A stretch of DNA of 64,000 nucleotides, taken from Calditrichota bacterium. Lineage in GTDB: Bacteria > Calditrichota > Calditrichia > Calditrichales > J004. The position numbers and the translations under genes are program-made. Of the stretch, positions 34,732 through 43,398 are shown piece by piece. The DNA lies in the NCBI GenBank assembly GCA_013112635.1, contig JABFGF010000001.1, positions 1,224,352 through 1,288,351 of the forward strand, given 5' to 3'. Each line of letters starts with the position of its first letter. Position 1 is the stretch's first letter. The notes under the pieces were generated by a model. The model ran no database searches. It was given only the letters and a program-made list of their open reading frames with translations, and was not told the origin of the DNA.

Positions 34732-36252
34732 CTATTTAACATGTATCATTTTCTTCGTTTCAAAATAACCCTGGCTTTCTATCCTGTAAAAGTACACACC
34801 CGATGGATAGTGCTCTGCATTAAATTTTACATTGTGGATGCCTCTCCCCATCCAGGTATTTATCAACGTTTCAATCCGCCTCCCGGAAACATCAAAAATT
34901 GAAAAATTAACCATTCCGGCAGAAACCAACGAAAACCGGATAGTTGTGCCAGGGTTAAACGGATTTGGATAATTCTGTGACAAATAAAAACTGCCCGGGG
35001 TACCTTTATTTTCAATCGATGTTGTATAATCACTTTCGAAAGCCCCAAGGTCAGGTGCTAATCCTTTAAAGGAATATCCCAAATCTACACCACTATCTAT
35101 TAAATCGCTGCCTTGTGCCAGATGTAATAATTCGATTTCGGGTAAGCTCCCATCTGCCATACGCGGTGCAGGAGCATACGATATATCCAGATTTAAAAAA
35201 TCATTAGAGGTTGCATCAAATGGAGAGAGCCAACTATTGGTTTCCTGAATAGCAAAGCTGCCAAACTGAGCATTTCCTCTTAAAGATATACAATTTTTTA
35301 CAATTAAATATTGTCCCGAATTTAAGACTCGTTGCACTCTGTAATTTGCAGTAAGATTGTTATAACCCGTGCAATTAATCAGGGTTATTGATCCAACATC
35401 ATTGTTTTGATCAAATCCCTTATTCTTATTGTTAAAGGCGATACAATTTATCAACTTCATATGATGCATTAATTGTTCACTATTGCTGTTATCACCACCG
35501 CCAAATTTGAATCCATTACCATTTGCCTTCGATCCAGGGTTCTCCCCATTTTCGAGATATCCATTGCCCCAGGTCCAGCAATTTTCTAAAGTTGTCGATA
35601 CATCATTCGCTCCACGTAAGTATCCATCCCAGCCATCATCACAATTACCCCAGGCACGGCAGCCATAGAAATAATTCCCCGTTCCCACCGATAACTTTGG
35701 AGCAAATCCATCAGCATCGCCATAGTCCGGTGGATCAGCATTATAATAAGAATCGCAATTAATGATTTGATTAAACGATGATCCATTATTGAGTTGCAAA
35801 CCCGTATCCTTATTTCTATAAAACTGACACTGTTCAATTATATTATTTGAACCAGAATCGATACTCATTCCATTGTCTGCTGCCTTTGTGATATGCAAAC
35901 CTTTAATATGCCAGTAATTGGATTCTAATTTTATCCCTTTGTCGCCGGAAGGTAACCCCGAAAAATCCAATACGGGAACCTCATCATTAAAAGCTGTTAG
36001 AGTGATTAGTTCATCCTTTTGTCCACTTACGGAGTTATTAATTATTATTGTTGTTGAAATATTATAAACACCACCACGGACATAAATCGTATCTCCAGGT
36101 GAAACCTCAGAAATAGCTTTTGGAAATGAAGCATAGGGTTGCTCATTCGTTCCGTTATTACCATCATCACCATCAGTAGCAATATATATCTGACCAAAAA
36201 TATTATTAATAAAACTTAATATAAATAGTGCTGAAAATACTAATTTTTTCAT
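34732..36252 (-). CDS. Secreted pectate lyase, family PL9, with T9SS-type tail
   Basis: This right-handed beta-helix lyase has 506 residues from the ATG at 36252 (AAAGG 8 bp upstream), with signal peptide cleavage after IFG. The calcium-binding aspartates D181, D205, D206 and D209 reproduce the spacing of Erwinia Pel9A (209/233/234/237), and K249 in GNGFKFGGG is the likely catalytic base. Residues about 425-506 form the secretion tail (LSQNYPNPFNPGTTIRF to KKMIHVK). It is the first gene of the kduI/kduD operon, with site A of the shared motif about 195 bp upstream. It would release unsaturated oligogalacturonides outside the cell. Confidence 0.93.
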   Translation of the reverse strand: MKKLVFSALFILSFINNIFGQIYIATDGDDGNNGTNEQPYASFPKAISEVSPGDTIYVRGGVYNISTTIIINNSVSGQKDELITLTAFNDEVPVLDFSGLPSGDKGIKLESNYWHIKGLHITKAADNGMSIDSGSNNIIEQCQFYRNKDTGLQLNNGSSFNQIINCDSYYNADPPDYGDADGFAPKLSVGTGNYFYGCRAWGNCDDGWDGYLRGANDVSTTLENCWTWGNGYLENGENPGSKANGNGFKFGGGDNSNSEQLMHHMKLINCIAFNNKNKGFDQNNDVGSITLINCTGYNNLTANYRVQRVLNSGQYLIVKNCISLRGNAQFGSFAIQETNSWLSPFDATSNDFLNLDISYAPAPRMADGSLPEIELLHLAQGSDLIDSGVDLGYSFKGLAPDLGAFESDYTTSIENKGTPGSFYLSQNYPNPFNPGTTIRFSLVSAGMVNFSIFDVSGRRIETLINTWMGRGIHNVKFNAEHYPSGVYFYRIESQGYFETKKMIHVK

Positions 36253-36733
36253 TTTAATACCTTTTAATGATCGTAGAACGGTCTTTCGCATTTTTTAAAA
36301 ATAATAGCTCGCTAAGTTTGATTTTTACAATTCAAATCCAATACAAATTTCCTAACCTCATTAAATCCGCACTGCGTCAAAACTCAAAATATTATTTACA
36401 TGTTTAGAAACATAAACTGCTATATGCGAAAAATTTGGCTACAAAATAAGTGAACAACTGTGAATAACTGTGAAACCGGTAAACCTTTTCATGTACTAAA
36501 ATCATTGTAGGAGTCATTTTAAAAGAGAGAAAAAATATTCCCCCTATATCCAAAATTCTACCCTGTAAAGGTGACATTAATGCACCCCACAATAACCAAT
36601 ACTGGTTTTAGTGTTCAAATTTTAGGTCTGTTTGTAAAACAATCCAGTCTTTTAGGCTTAATTTGTAAGAAATTTTGAATTATTAAAACTATTCCTTTTA
36701 AATTAATATTTATTGTTTACCCAAGGATATTTT
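36253..36733. other. Divergent intergenic region between PL9 operon and cytochrome gene
   Basis: This 481-bp AT-rich region holds the PL9 ribosome site, site A of the shared 10-bp motif at 36445-36475, a possible -10 (TATAGC on the minus strand) about 24 bp from it, and the cytochrome ribosome site AAGGAT. No further gene or RNA is evident. Confidence 0.6.
36445..36475. promoter_or_regulatory. Shared 10-bp-repeat motif, site A (PL9 operon)
   Basis: This is the clearest copy: TGAACAACTG / TGAATAACTG / TGAAACCGGT in exact 10-bp register, preceded by AATAAG. It matches site B at 28 of 31 positions and has the same orientation relative to its target gene. Confidence 0.72.
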
Positions 36734-39031
36734 ATGCAGAAATGGAAATTTTCCGGCATTATTGCAGCCGCGATGATTGTATTAACAATACTTATTTATG
36801 TTGCCTTTTTTTACAATGAAAAACAAAACAATTCTAATTCCGATATAATAGAATATATTGGCCGGGATAGATGTCAAAGTTGTCATCAACAAGAGTACAA
36901 AGCCTGGCTTGGATCTCATCATGACAAAGCAATGGACATTGCAACTGATTCTACTGTTTTGGGTGACTTTGATGATGCCGAGTTTGAGTTCAATGGAGTA
37001 ACAAGCAAGTTTTTCAGAAAAGGTAAAAAGTTTTTTGTAAGGACAAATGGCCCCGGTGGAAAAATTGATGATTTTGAAATTACACACACATTCGGATTCA
37101 CACCACTTCAGCAATATTTAATTCCTTTTGAAAAAGGCAGATATCAATGCCTTCCTATTGCCTGGGATTCTGAGAAGAATAAATGGTTTTCTTTGATAGA
37201 AGCAGCCTATGGCGAAAATATTCCCGAACCATCGGATTGGTTGTACTGGACCAATAATGCCCAGAACTGGAATGGAATGTGTGCAGAATGCCATTCAACA
37301 AACCTGCAGAAGAATTATAATCCAGAGACAAAAGAATACAATACAACATATTCAGAGATAGATGTCAGCTGTGAGGCTTGCCATGGCCCTGGCTTAAAAC
37401 ATGAAGAGTGGGCAAATTTGTTGGAAACGGAGCGATCTTCAACAACCAATTACGATTTAATTGTAAAAACCAGCAATATTACCAATAGAGAGTATGTTGA
37501 TCTTTGTGGGTATTGCCATTCCAGACGTTCATCATTAGGGCCGTTGGATTTCTCCAAGGGGCATTTTATGAACATAGCTACACCTCAGGTTCTTGATGAA
37601 AACTACTATCCCGATGGACAAGTTTTAGAAGAAGATTATGTGTACGGTTCTTTTGCTCATAGTAAAATGTATGCAAACAATATCAAATGTAACAATTGTC
37701 ATAACGTGCATAGCGGCAAACTATTGTTTGAGGGGAATGACCTCTGCGCTCAATGCCATCAGCCAAAAGTTTATGATGATTTCTCTCATCATTTTCATAA
37801 GAAAAAAGGAGAATCAGGCTATCCTTTAGTTATTAAAGACCATACATACGATATTGGTGAGGGAGCACTTTGCGTTAATTGCCATATGCCGGGCGCATAT
37901 TACATGGGTAATGATTTTAGAAACGATCATAGTCTCAGAGTGCCAAGGCCCGATTTAACAATTGCAATTGAAGTTCCCAATGCATGTAATCAATGCCACG
38001 AAAACCAATCAGCAAAATGGGCTGATAATTACATCAACCAGTGGTATGGGCAAAAAAGGAAACCACACTTTGGAACAATTTTTAAATTAGGAAGAGAGGC
38101 TAACCAACAAGCACTTTCAGAAATTATTCAAATTGCAAAAAATGGAATGTACCTGCCAATTGTTCGCGCCACTGCAATATCACTTTTGGCAAATTATAGA
38201 AATCAAGAAAGCTTTGATGCTATTACCTGGGCATTAAATGAAACCGAACCACTAATCAGGTTAAATGCTGTGCGTTCATATAGCCATCAAGATTATGAGG
38301 ATTTACTAAAAAACATTTTACCTTTACTAAATGATCCTATAAAATCCATCCGGATTGAAGCTGGTTTTAAACTTTCATCATTACCAATGGAAAGAATTCC
38401 TGCAGAAAAGAAAAACTTACTACAAAATGTGATTGAAGAATTTACTATTGCGATGAACTATTCAGCAGATTTTGCAAGCTCGCAGCACAACCTGGGTATA
38501 TTAAATAATAATTTAGAGAAATATGATTTAGCGGTAAAACATTATTATGAAGCAATAAAAATTGATAGTTTATTTTATCCGGCAAAAGCTAATTTATCTG
38601 TTGTGTTAAACAAGCTTGGAAGAAATGATGAGGCAGAAACAGTTCTGCGTGACTTGATTTTAACTCAACCTGATTTTCCTGATGCCTACTACTCCTTAGG
38701 TTTACTATTAGCTGAAAAAGAAAAATATGAAGAATCAGTATCTTATCTACAAAAAGCATCTGAGTTAATGCCGGAACGGCCAAGGATATTTTATAACTTA
38801 GGGTTGATGCTGCAATTTTTAAATAGACATAATGAGGCAGAAAAAGCATTGCTAACTGCACTAAATATTGAGCCAATGAATTTAGATTATTTATACACTT
38901 TAGCTGATCATTATATAAAAAGAGATAAATTTAAAGAAGCCAAAATAATTGCTGAGAAGATTAATACAAATTTTCCTGCCAGCGGTGTTGGCCAGCAAAT
39001 TTTAAATTATATAAAAGACAAACCAAGATAG
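36734..39031 (+). CDS. Octahaem c-type cytochrome with HEAT-like and TPR repeats
   Basis: From the ATG at 36734 (AAGGAT 5 bp upstream) the protein has 765 residues. It has an N-terminal signal-anchor helix and eight CXXCH haem motifs: CQSCH, CAECH, CEACH, CGYCH, CNNCH, CAQCH, CVNCH and CNQCH. A HEAT-like stretch (ETEPLIRLNAVRSY, DPIKSIRIEAGFKL) follows, then at least five TPR units to the C-terminus. It should be periplasmic. Such multihaem-HEAT-TPR proteins occur in several environmental phyla, but the electron partner is unknown. It stands alone on the plus strand between two carbohydrate operons. Confidence 0.85.
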   Translation: MQKWKFSGIIAAAMIVLTILIYVAFFYNEKQNNSNSDIIEYIGRDRCQSCHQQEYKAWLGSHHDKAMDIATDSTVLGDFDDAEFEFNGVTSKFFRKGKKFFVRTNGPGGKIDDFEITHTFGFTPLQQYLIPFEKGRYQCLPIAWDSEKNKWFSLIEAAYGENIPEPSDWLYWTNNAQNWNGMCAECHSTNLQKNYNPETKEYNTTYSEIDVSCEACHGPGLKHEEWANLLETERSSTTNYDLIVKTSNITNREYVDLCGYCHSRRSSLGPLDFSKGHFMNIATPQVLDENYYPDGQVLEEDYVYGSFAHSKMYANNIKCNNCHNVHSGKLLFEGNDLCAQCHQPKVYDDFSHHFHKKKGESGYPLVIKDHTYDIGEGALCVNCHMPGAYYMGNDFRNDHSLRVPRPDLTIAIEVPNACNQCHENQSAKWADNYINQWYGQKRKPHFGTIFKLGREANQQALSEIIQIAKNGMYLPIVRATAISLLANYRNQESFDAITWALNETEPLIRLNAVRSYSHQDYEDLLKNILPLLNDPIKSIRIEAGFKLSSLPMERIPAEKKNLLQNVIEEFTIAMNYSADFASSQHNLGILNNNLEKYDLAVKHYYEAIKIDSLFYPAKANLSVVLNKLGRNDEAETVLRDLILTQPDFPDAYYSLGLLLAEKEKYEESVSYLQKASELMPERPRIFYNLGLMLQFLNRHNEAEKALLTALNIEPMNLDYLYTLADHYIKRDKFKEAKIIAEKINTNFPASGVGQQILNYIKDKPR

Positions 39032-39050
39032 TTCATATAAAACAGCAAGT

Positions 39051-40928
39051 CTAATTCTTAAAGCCCACAAGCCGTTCCCTTATACGTTCAATATTGGAAA
39101 CATATTCCGGATTGGTCGTTGTCTTTTTCAATCTTTGAAACGTGTTTTCTGCATTTTTAAAATCTTTAACAAAGTAATAACTTCTGCATAAATTAAAAAT
39201 AATTTGCTCATCATTTGAATCCAGTTTCAGGGCTTCTGTTAAATGCCTTATTGCCTGATTAAACTGTTTTTGCATAATTGCAATTTGACCAATCCACTTT
39301 AAAGCATATAACCCTCTCTTATAACGTAAAGATTCTTTTAAAATGGAACGTGCTTCCAGAAACTCCTTTTGTTTAAGTTTAATTGTTGCGGCTTTATTGT
39401 AAAAAGAAATTTCATTTGGGATTGTATTGATTAATGCCTGGTACTCTTTAAAAGCTTTATTCAATTTCCCTTGCTCTTCATATTTTGAGGCTAACTGCAA
39501 ATGCGCAGTTTGAAGGTTAAAATCTGGATTGGTTAGAACGTTAAATGCTAATTGCTCGATTTCATTTTCTGGTTTATAATTATCAAAAAATGTGTTTAAT
39601 AAATCACCTTTCTTAAAAGGCCAACCTGCTTTAAGACTTTTTACCGACAAATTACCATAAACACTGTCTAACTCTGAGATACCCCAGTTTTTAATTTTTA
39701 GGCTAATATCTTCTATAGAAAAATTTGATTTGAACATGGTACTCAAAAATGCATTCGAAATTATAAAATACCCTTTAATATTTGGATGTAAATGTTCCAG
39801 GAATAAATTATGTCCCATTAATCCATTGGGGCTATTGGCTTCAAATACTTTTTGCATTGGTACAACTGGAACCTGGAATTCATTGCCCAATTTGTTAATG
39901 ATTAAATTTAATTTCGTATGCGCCCTAAAACGCAAAACATCTTTATCTTTGGCAAGAATATAACTTTCCCTGGCTTTGGCCCATTCTTCTTTTGTTTCAA
40001 ATTGAACCGCTTTCGCATAAAAATCATCTGCGGATGGGCTTTCCGAATCGAGTGAAATAAATGGAGCCTGACCTTTTAAATTACTTACTACCTCACTTAA
40101 AATGATATCAACATTGGCTTTTTGGGCTTTAACAATTATTTCCTTAAGGTTTTCTTCAAATTGCTTATTACCTAGATCGAACAGCTCACTTCCCTCCGGA
40201 ATTACCTGTTCTGCAACTATGCGTGACATTAAAGTTTCATTTGGATCTTTTTGTGTGCTGCCAGTAAATAGTTTTAAAAATGCATTTTTAGTTTTTGTTA
40301 TTATGTCCTTTAAAAAATCGAAAGTTTGAAAATTTCTAAAACTAAGGTATGCACTTACGATCCACCTTTTATTTCCTATTGACTCGTTGGAGCCAACACC
40401 AAGAGCACCATAATATTCATTATGGCCGGCATAGATTAGGATTTGATCCGGATCGTGTTCAAGTATCTCATCCATGAAATCTAACAAGGTGATGCTATTT
40501 ATTGCAGACATTGCCAGGTTTATAACTTCTACCTTTTTATCAGTTAACCTTTTTTGCAGGTCCTTTTCAAGTATCCTGGAAAACATCATATTGTTTCCGT
40601 AAGGGAAGCCTGCCGCACTGGATCCACCTAGCACAAAAACACGATATCCATTTTTTGGCTTTTGCTTTAGAAATACATCAAATGAAGGCGTTGGAACTGT
40701 TGTTTGATTTACAAAGTAGCGTTTGGCAACATCGGGGTTTATACGATAATATTTGTTATTACTTTCGGGAGTATTTATAAACAAGTCTTTATTGCCACTA
40801 TAGTCCAATAGTGACAATATTATTTCTAACAGAATAAAAAAAAGGATTGGGAGTAGAAGTGTAATTAAAAAAAAAGTTCTTTGTTTTTTCTGTTTCTGGT
40901 TTTGTCTTCGATTAAAAGAACTAAGCAT
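39051..40928 (-). CDS. Membrane-anchored SGNH hydrolase-like protein with TPRs
   Basis: This 625-residue protein has an N-terminal membrane helix (19-41). Its SGNH/GDSL-type domain has S103 in VLGGSSAAGFPYG, N170 in YAGHNEYYG and the Asp/His-bearing block FLEHLHPNIKGY. TPR-like repeats begin from about residue 470. The catalytic set suggests an esterase/deacetylase outside the cytoplasm, perhaps removing acetyl groups from sugars. It is last in the SSS-AGE-GH94 operon, 3 bp after GH94. The plus-strand gene at 58545 is a clear paralogue of the same layout. Confidence 0.8.
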   Translation of the reverse strand: MLSSFNRRQNQKQKKQRTFFLITLLLPILFFILLEIILSLLDYSGNKDLFINTPESNNKYYRINPDVAKRYFVNQTTVPTPSFDVFLKQKPKNGYRVFVLGGSSAAGFPYGNNMMFSRILEKDLQKRLTDKKVEVINLAMSAINSITLLDFMDEILEHDPDQILIYAGHNEYYGALGVGSNESIGNKRWIVSAYLSFRNFQTFDFLKDIITKTKNAFLKLFTGSTQKDPNETLMSRIVAEQVIPEGSELFDLGNKQFEENLKEIIVKAQKANVDIILSEVVSNLKGQAPFISLDSESPSADDFYAKAVQFETKEEWAKARESYILAKDKDVLRFRAHTKLNLIINKLGNEFQVPVVPMQKVFEANSPNGLMGHNLFLEHLHPNIKGYFIISNAFLSTMFKSNFSIEDISLKIKNWGISELDSVYGNLSVKSLKAGWPFKKGDLLNTFFDNYKPENEIEQLAFNVLTNPDFNLQTAHLQLASKYEEQGKLNKAFKEYQALINTIPNEISFYNKAATIKLKQKEFLEARSILKESLRYKRGLYALKWIGQIAIMQKQFNQAIRHLTEALKLDSNDEQIIFNLCRSYYFVKDFKNAENTFQRLKKTTTNPEYVSNIERIRERLVGFKN

Positions 40929-40931
40929 TGC

Positions 40932-43373
40932 CTACTTGCCCATTATTACTTCTATGATATGTGTTTTGTTGTCTTGGAAATCCGGCAACATATTACCTTC
41001 AATTCTTTTCCCGTCCACACAAATTGAACTGACTCCTTTGCTGATATTATCAGGATTTGTAATATGGATTTTATACAACGCATTTCGATATTGCTTTTCC
41101 ACAGTAAATTCGTTCCAGGCTTTTGGAATGCAAGGGTCTATCACAAGTCCATCAAAATCCGGCCTTATCCCTAAAATATATTGTGATAAAACCACAAATG
41201 ACCAGGCTGCTGTTCCGGTTAACCATGAGTTTTTCGCTTCACCCGGAATAGCTGCGTCACACCCGGCAGACATTTGGCTATATACATATGGTTCAGATTT
41301 ATAAATATCTATCTGCGATTCTTTTGACGATGGGCATACACTTTTATAGTAGTCCATCGCCTGGTCACCATTCCCAAGAATTGTTTCAGCAATTTGGATC
41401 CAGGTATTATTATGAGTAAAAATTCCAGCATTTTCTTTGTAACCAGGAGGATAAGAACTAATTTCCCCAAGCTCTAAATGGTACTCAGAGTATGCAGGCT
41501 GTTGAAGCATAATCCCATTATCTGTTGATAAATGTTTTTTAACACTTTTCAATGATTTCCGGGCAACACCATTTTCGGTACCTATTCCACCCATAATGCA
41601 CCAACCCTGGCTTTCAATAAAAATCTTTCCTTCAGTACATTCTTTTGAACCAATTTTATTACCATTGGCATCATAAGCACGTAAAAACCAATCGCCATCC
41701 CAACCAGATTCCATTATAACCTGCCGCATGTCTTCAGCATGTCCAGACATTTTTTTAGATTTCCTTTTTTCACCAAGATTATTATATAATGCGGAAAGAT
41801 CTTCACACGCTGCACAAAACAATCCTGCAATCATAACTGATTCTGCAGTCTTGCCATCACTTTCATGCTCAGCTAACTGAAAACTTTCTCCGGGTGTTGT
41901 AGAAAAACAATTGAGGTTTAAACAGTCGTTCCAATCTGCATGGCCAATCAATGGTAAATTGTTCGGCCCTCTATTATCTAAGGTGTATTTTACGGAAATA
42001 TCAAGGTGGTCAATTAATGTGGCGTCTTTCTTTTCAATATCTGCAAAACCAACTTTTTCTTGCAAAATTGATGTATCACCTGTTTCACGTATATAAGCTG
42101 ATGTCGATAAAATAAGCCATAAAGGATCGTCATTAAAGCCACCGCCAACATCGGCATTACCTTTTTTTGTAAGCGGCTGGTATTGATGAAAACATGTTCC
42201 GTCAGAAAGTTGTGTTGCTGATATATCTAAAATCCGCTGCCTGGCCCTGTCCGGTATCATATGGACAAATCCCAATATATCCTGGTTGCTATCACGATAG
42301 CCCATACCGCGACCAATTCCTGACTCATAAAAAGATGTTGACCGGGATAGATTAAATGTTACCATACATTGGTATGGATTCCAGATATTTGCCATTCTAT
42401 TGACCAGATCATCTTCCGTATTAACCTGGAATTTATTTTGCATTCCTTGCCAAAAAGAAGTTAAATCGTTAAATGAGTTTGATATTGACTCTTCATTTTT
42501 TAACTGTTTTTGAGTAGAGTAAAACTTTTCCTTATTGATCACACCAGGTGCGATGTGTTTATTTTCATTTTCATTTTCTTCATAACCTAGCAGAAAAGAA
42601 AGTTTTTTTGCTTCGCCTGCAGAAAGATTCAAATCCAACTGGTGTGAAGCAATAGGCTGCCAGCCATGTGCAAAACTGTTTTTGCTATTCTTGTTTTGAA
42701 TAACAAGCGGATTACTTAAATCTTCATGAACCCCAATGAATTGATTACGGTCTGTATCAAATCCTGAAATTTCCTGATTACAACTAAAAAATGCATAATG
42801 ATTGCGTCGTTCCCTGTATTCTGTTTTATGAAAAATAGTACTCTTTTCAACTTCAACTTCACCAATCGAATAGTTTCTTTGAAAATTGGTCATATCATCG
42901 TATGCATCCCATAAGCACCATTCAACAAAGCTCCATAATTTAACATTTTTCACTTTTTGTGATTTGTTGATTACAGTTACGTTCCAAACTTCTGTATTAA
43001 ACCCGGGTGGTACGAAAAAAGTTATTTCAACAACAAGATCGTTTTTCTCAGAAATAATTTTTGTATATCCCATTCCATGCCGGCATTCATATTTATCAAG
43101 TGCAACGCGCATAGGTTTCCACATAGGATTCCAAACAGAGTCACCATCTGCTATATAAATATATCGCCCGTTCGAATCTAGTGGGATACTATTATATCTG
43201 TAACGCGTTAATCTGCGCAAACGTGAGTCTTGGTAAAAGCAATAACCACCAGCTGTATTTGAGATAATCCCAAAAAACTTTTCACTTCCCAAATAGTTGA
43301 TCCAAGGCATCGGAGTGTCAGGCCGAGTTATAACATACTCTTTATTTTTATCATCAAAAAAACCGTATTTCAT
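40932..43373 (-). CDS. GH94 glycoside phosphorylase (cellobiose phosphorylase-like)
   Basis: This 813-residue cytosolic inverting phosphorylase is the same length as characterised cellobiose phosphorylases (about 811-822). Visible are the N-terminal beta-sandwich with GGYCFYQDSRLRRLTRYRYN, the catalytic acid D483 in GHADWNDCLN, RDSNQDILGF (361-370), and the C-terminal GIRPDFDGLVIDPCIP. It would split a beta-1,4-glucobiose or a related disaccharide with phosphate, yielding a hexose-1-phosphate and saving ATP. The adjoining SSS symporter likely brings in the disaccharide. Exact substrate (cellobiose versus another) is open. Confidence 0.9.
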   Translation of the reverse strand: MKYGFFDDKNKEYVITRPDTPMPWINYLGSEKFFGIISNTAGGYCFYQDSRLRRLTRYRYNSIPLDSNGRYIYIADGDSVWNPMWKPMRVALDKYECRHGMGYTKIISEKNDLVVEITFFVPPGFNTEVWNVTVINKSQKVKNVKLWSFVEWCLWDAYDDMTNFQRNYSIGEVEVEKSTIFHKTEYRERRNHYAFFSCNQEISGFDTDRNQFIGVHEDLSNPLVIQNKNSKNSFAHGWQPIASHQLDLNLSAGEAKKLSFLLGYEENENENKHIAPGVINKEKFYSTQKQLKNEESISNSFNDLTSFWQGMQNKFQVNTEDDLVNRMANIWNPYQCMVTFNLSRSTSFYESGIGRGMGYRDSNQDILGFVHMIPDRARQRILDISATQLSDGTCFHQYQPLTKKGNADVGGGFNDDPLWLILSTSAYIRETGDTSILQEKVGFADIEKKDATLIDHLDISVKYTLDNRGPNNLPLIGHADWNDCLNLNCFSTTPGESFQLAEHESDGKTAESVMIAGLFCAACEDLSALYNNLGEKRKSKKMSGHAEDMRQVIMESGWDGDWFLRAYDANGNKIGSKECTEGKIFIESQGWCIMGGIGTENGVARKSLKSVKKHLSTDNGIMLQQPAYSEYHLELGEISSYPPGYKENAGIFTHNNTWIQIAETILGNGDQAMDYYKSVCPSSKESQIDIYKSEPYVYSQMSAGCDAAIPGEAKNSWLTGTAAWSFVVLSQYILGIRPDFDGLVIDPCIPKAWNEFTVEKQYRNALYKIHITNPDNISKGVSSICVDGKRIEGNMLPDFQDNKTHIIEVIMGK

Positions 43374-43398
43374 TAAAGATCACTCCATTGGATACAAA

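Noticed and set aside
36713..36733. Upstream ATG for the octahaem cytochrome
   Set aside because: No ribosome site precedes it, while AAGGAT lies at proper distance from the ATG at 36734.
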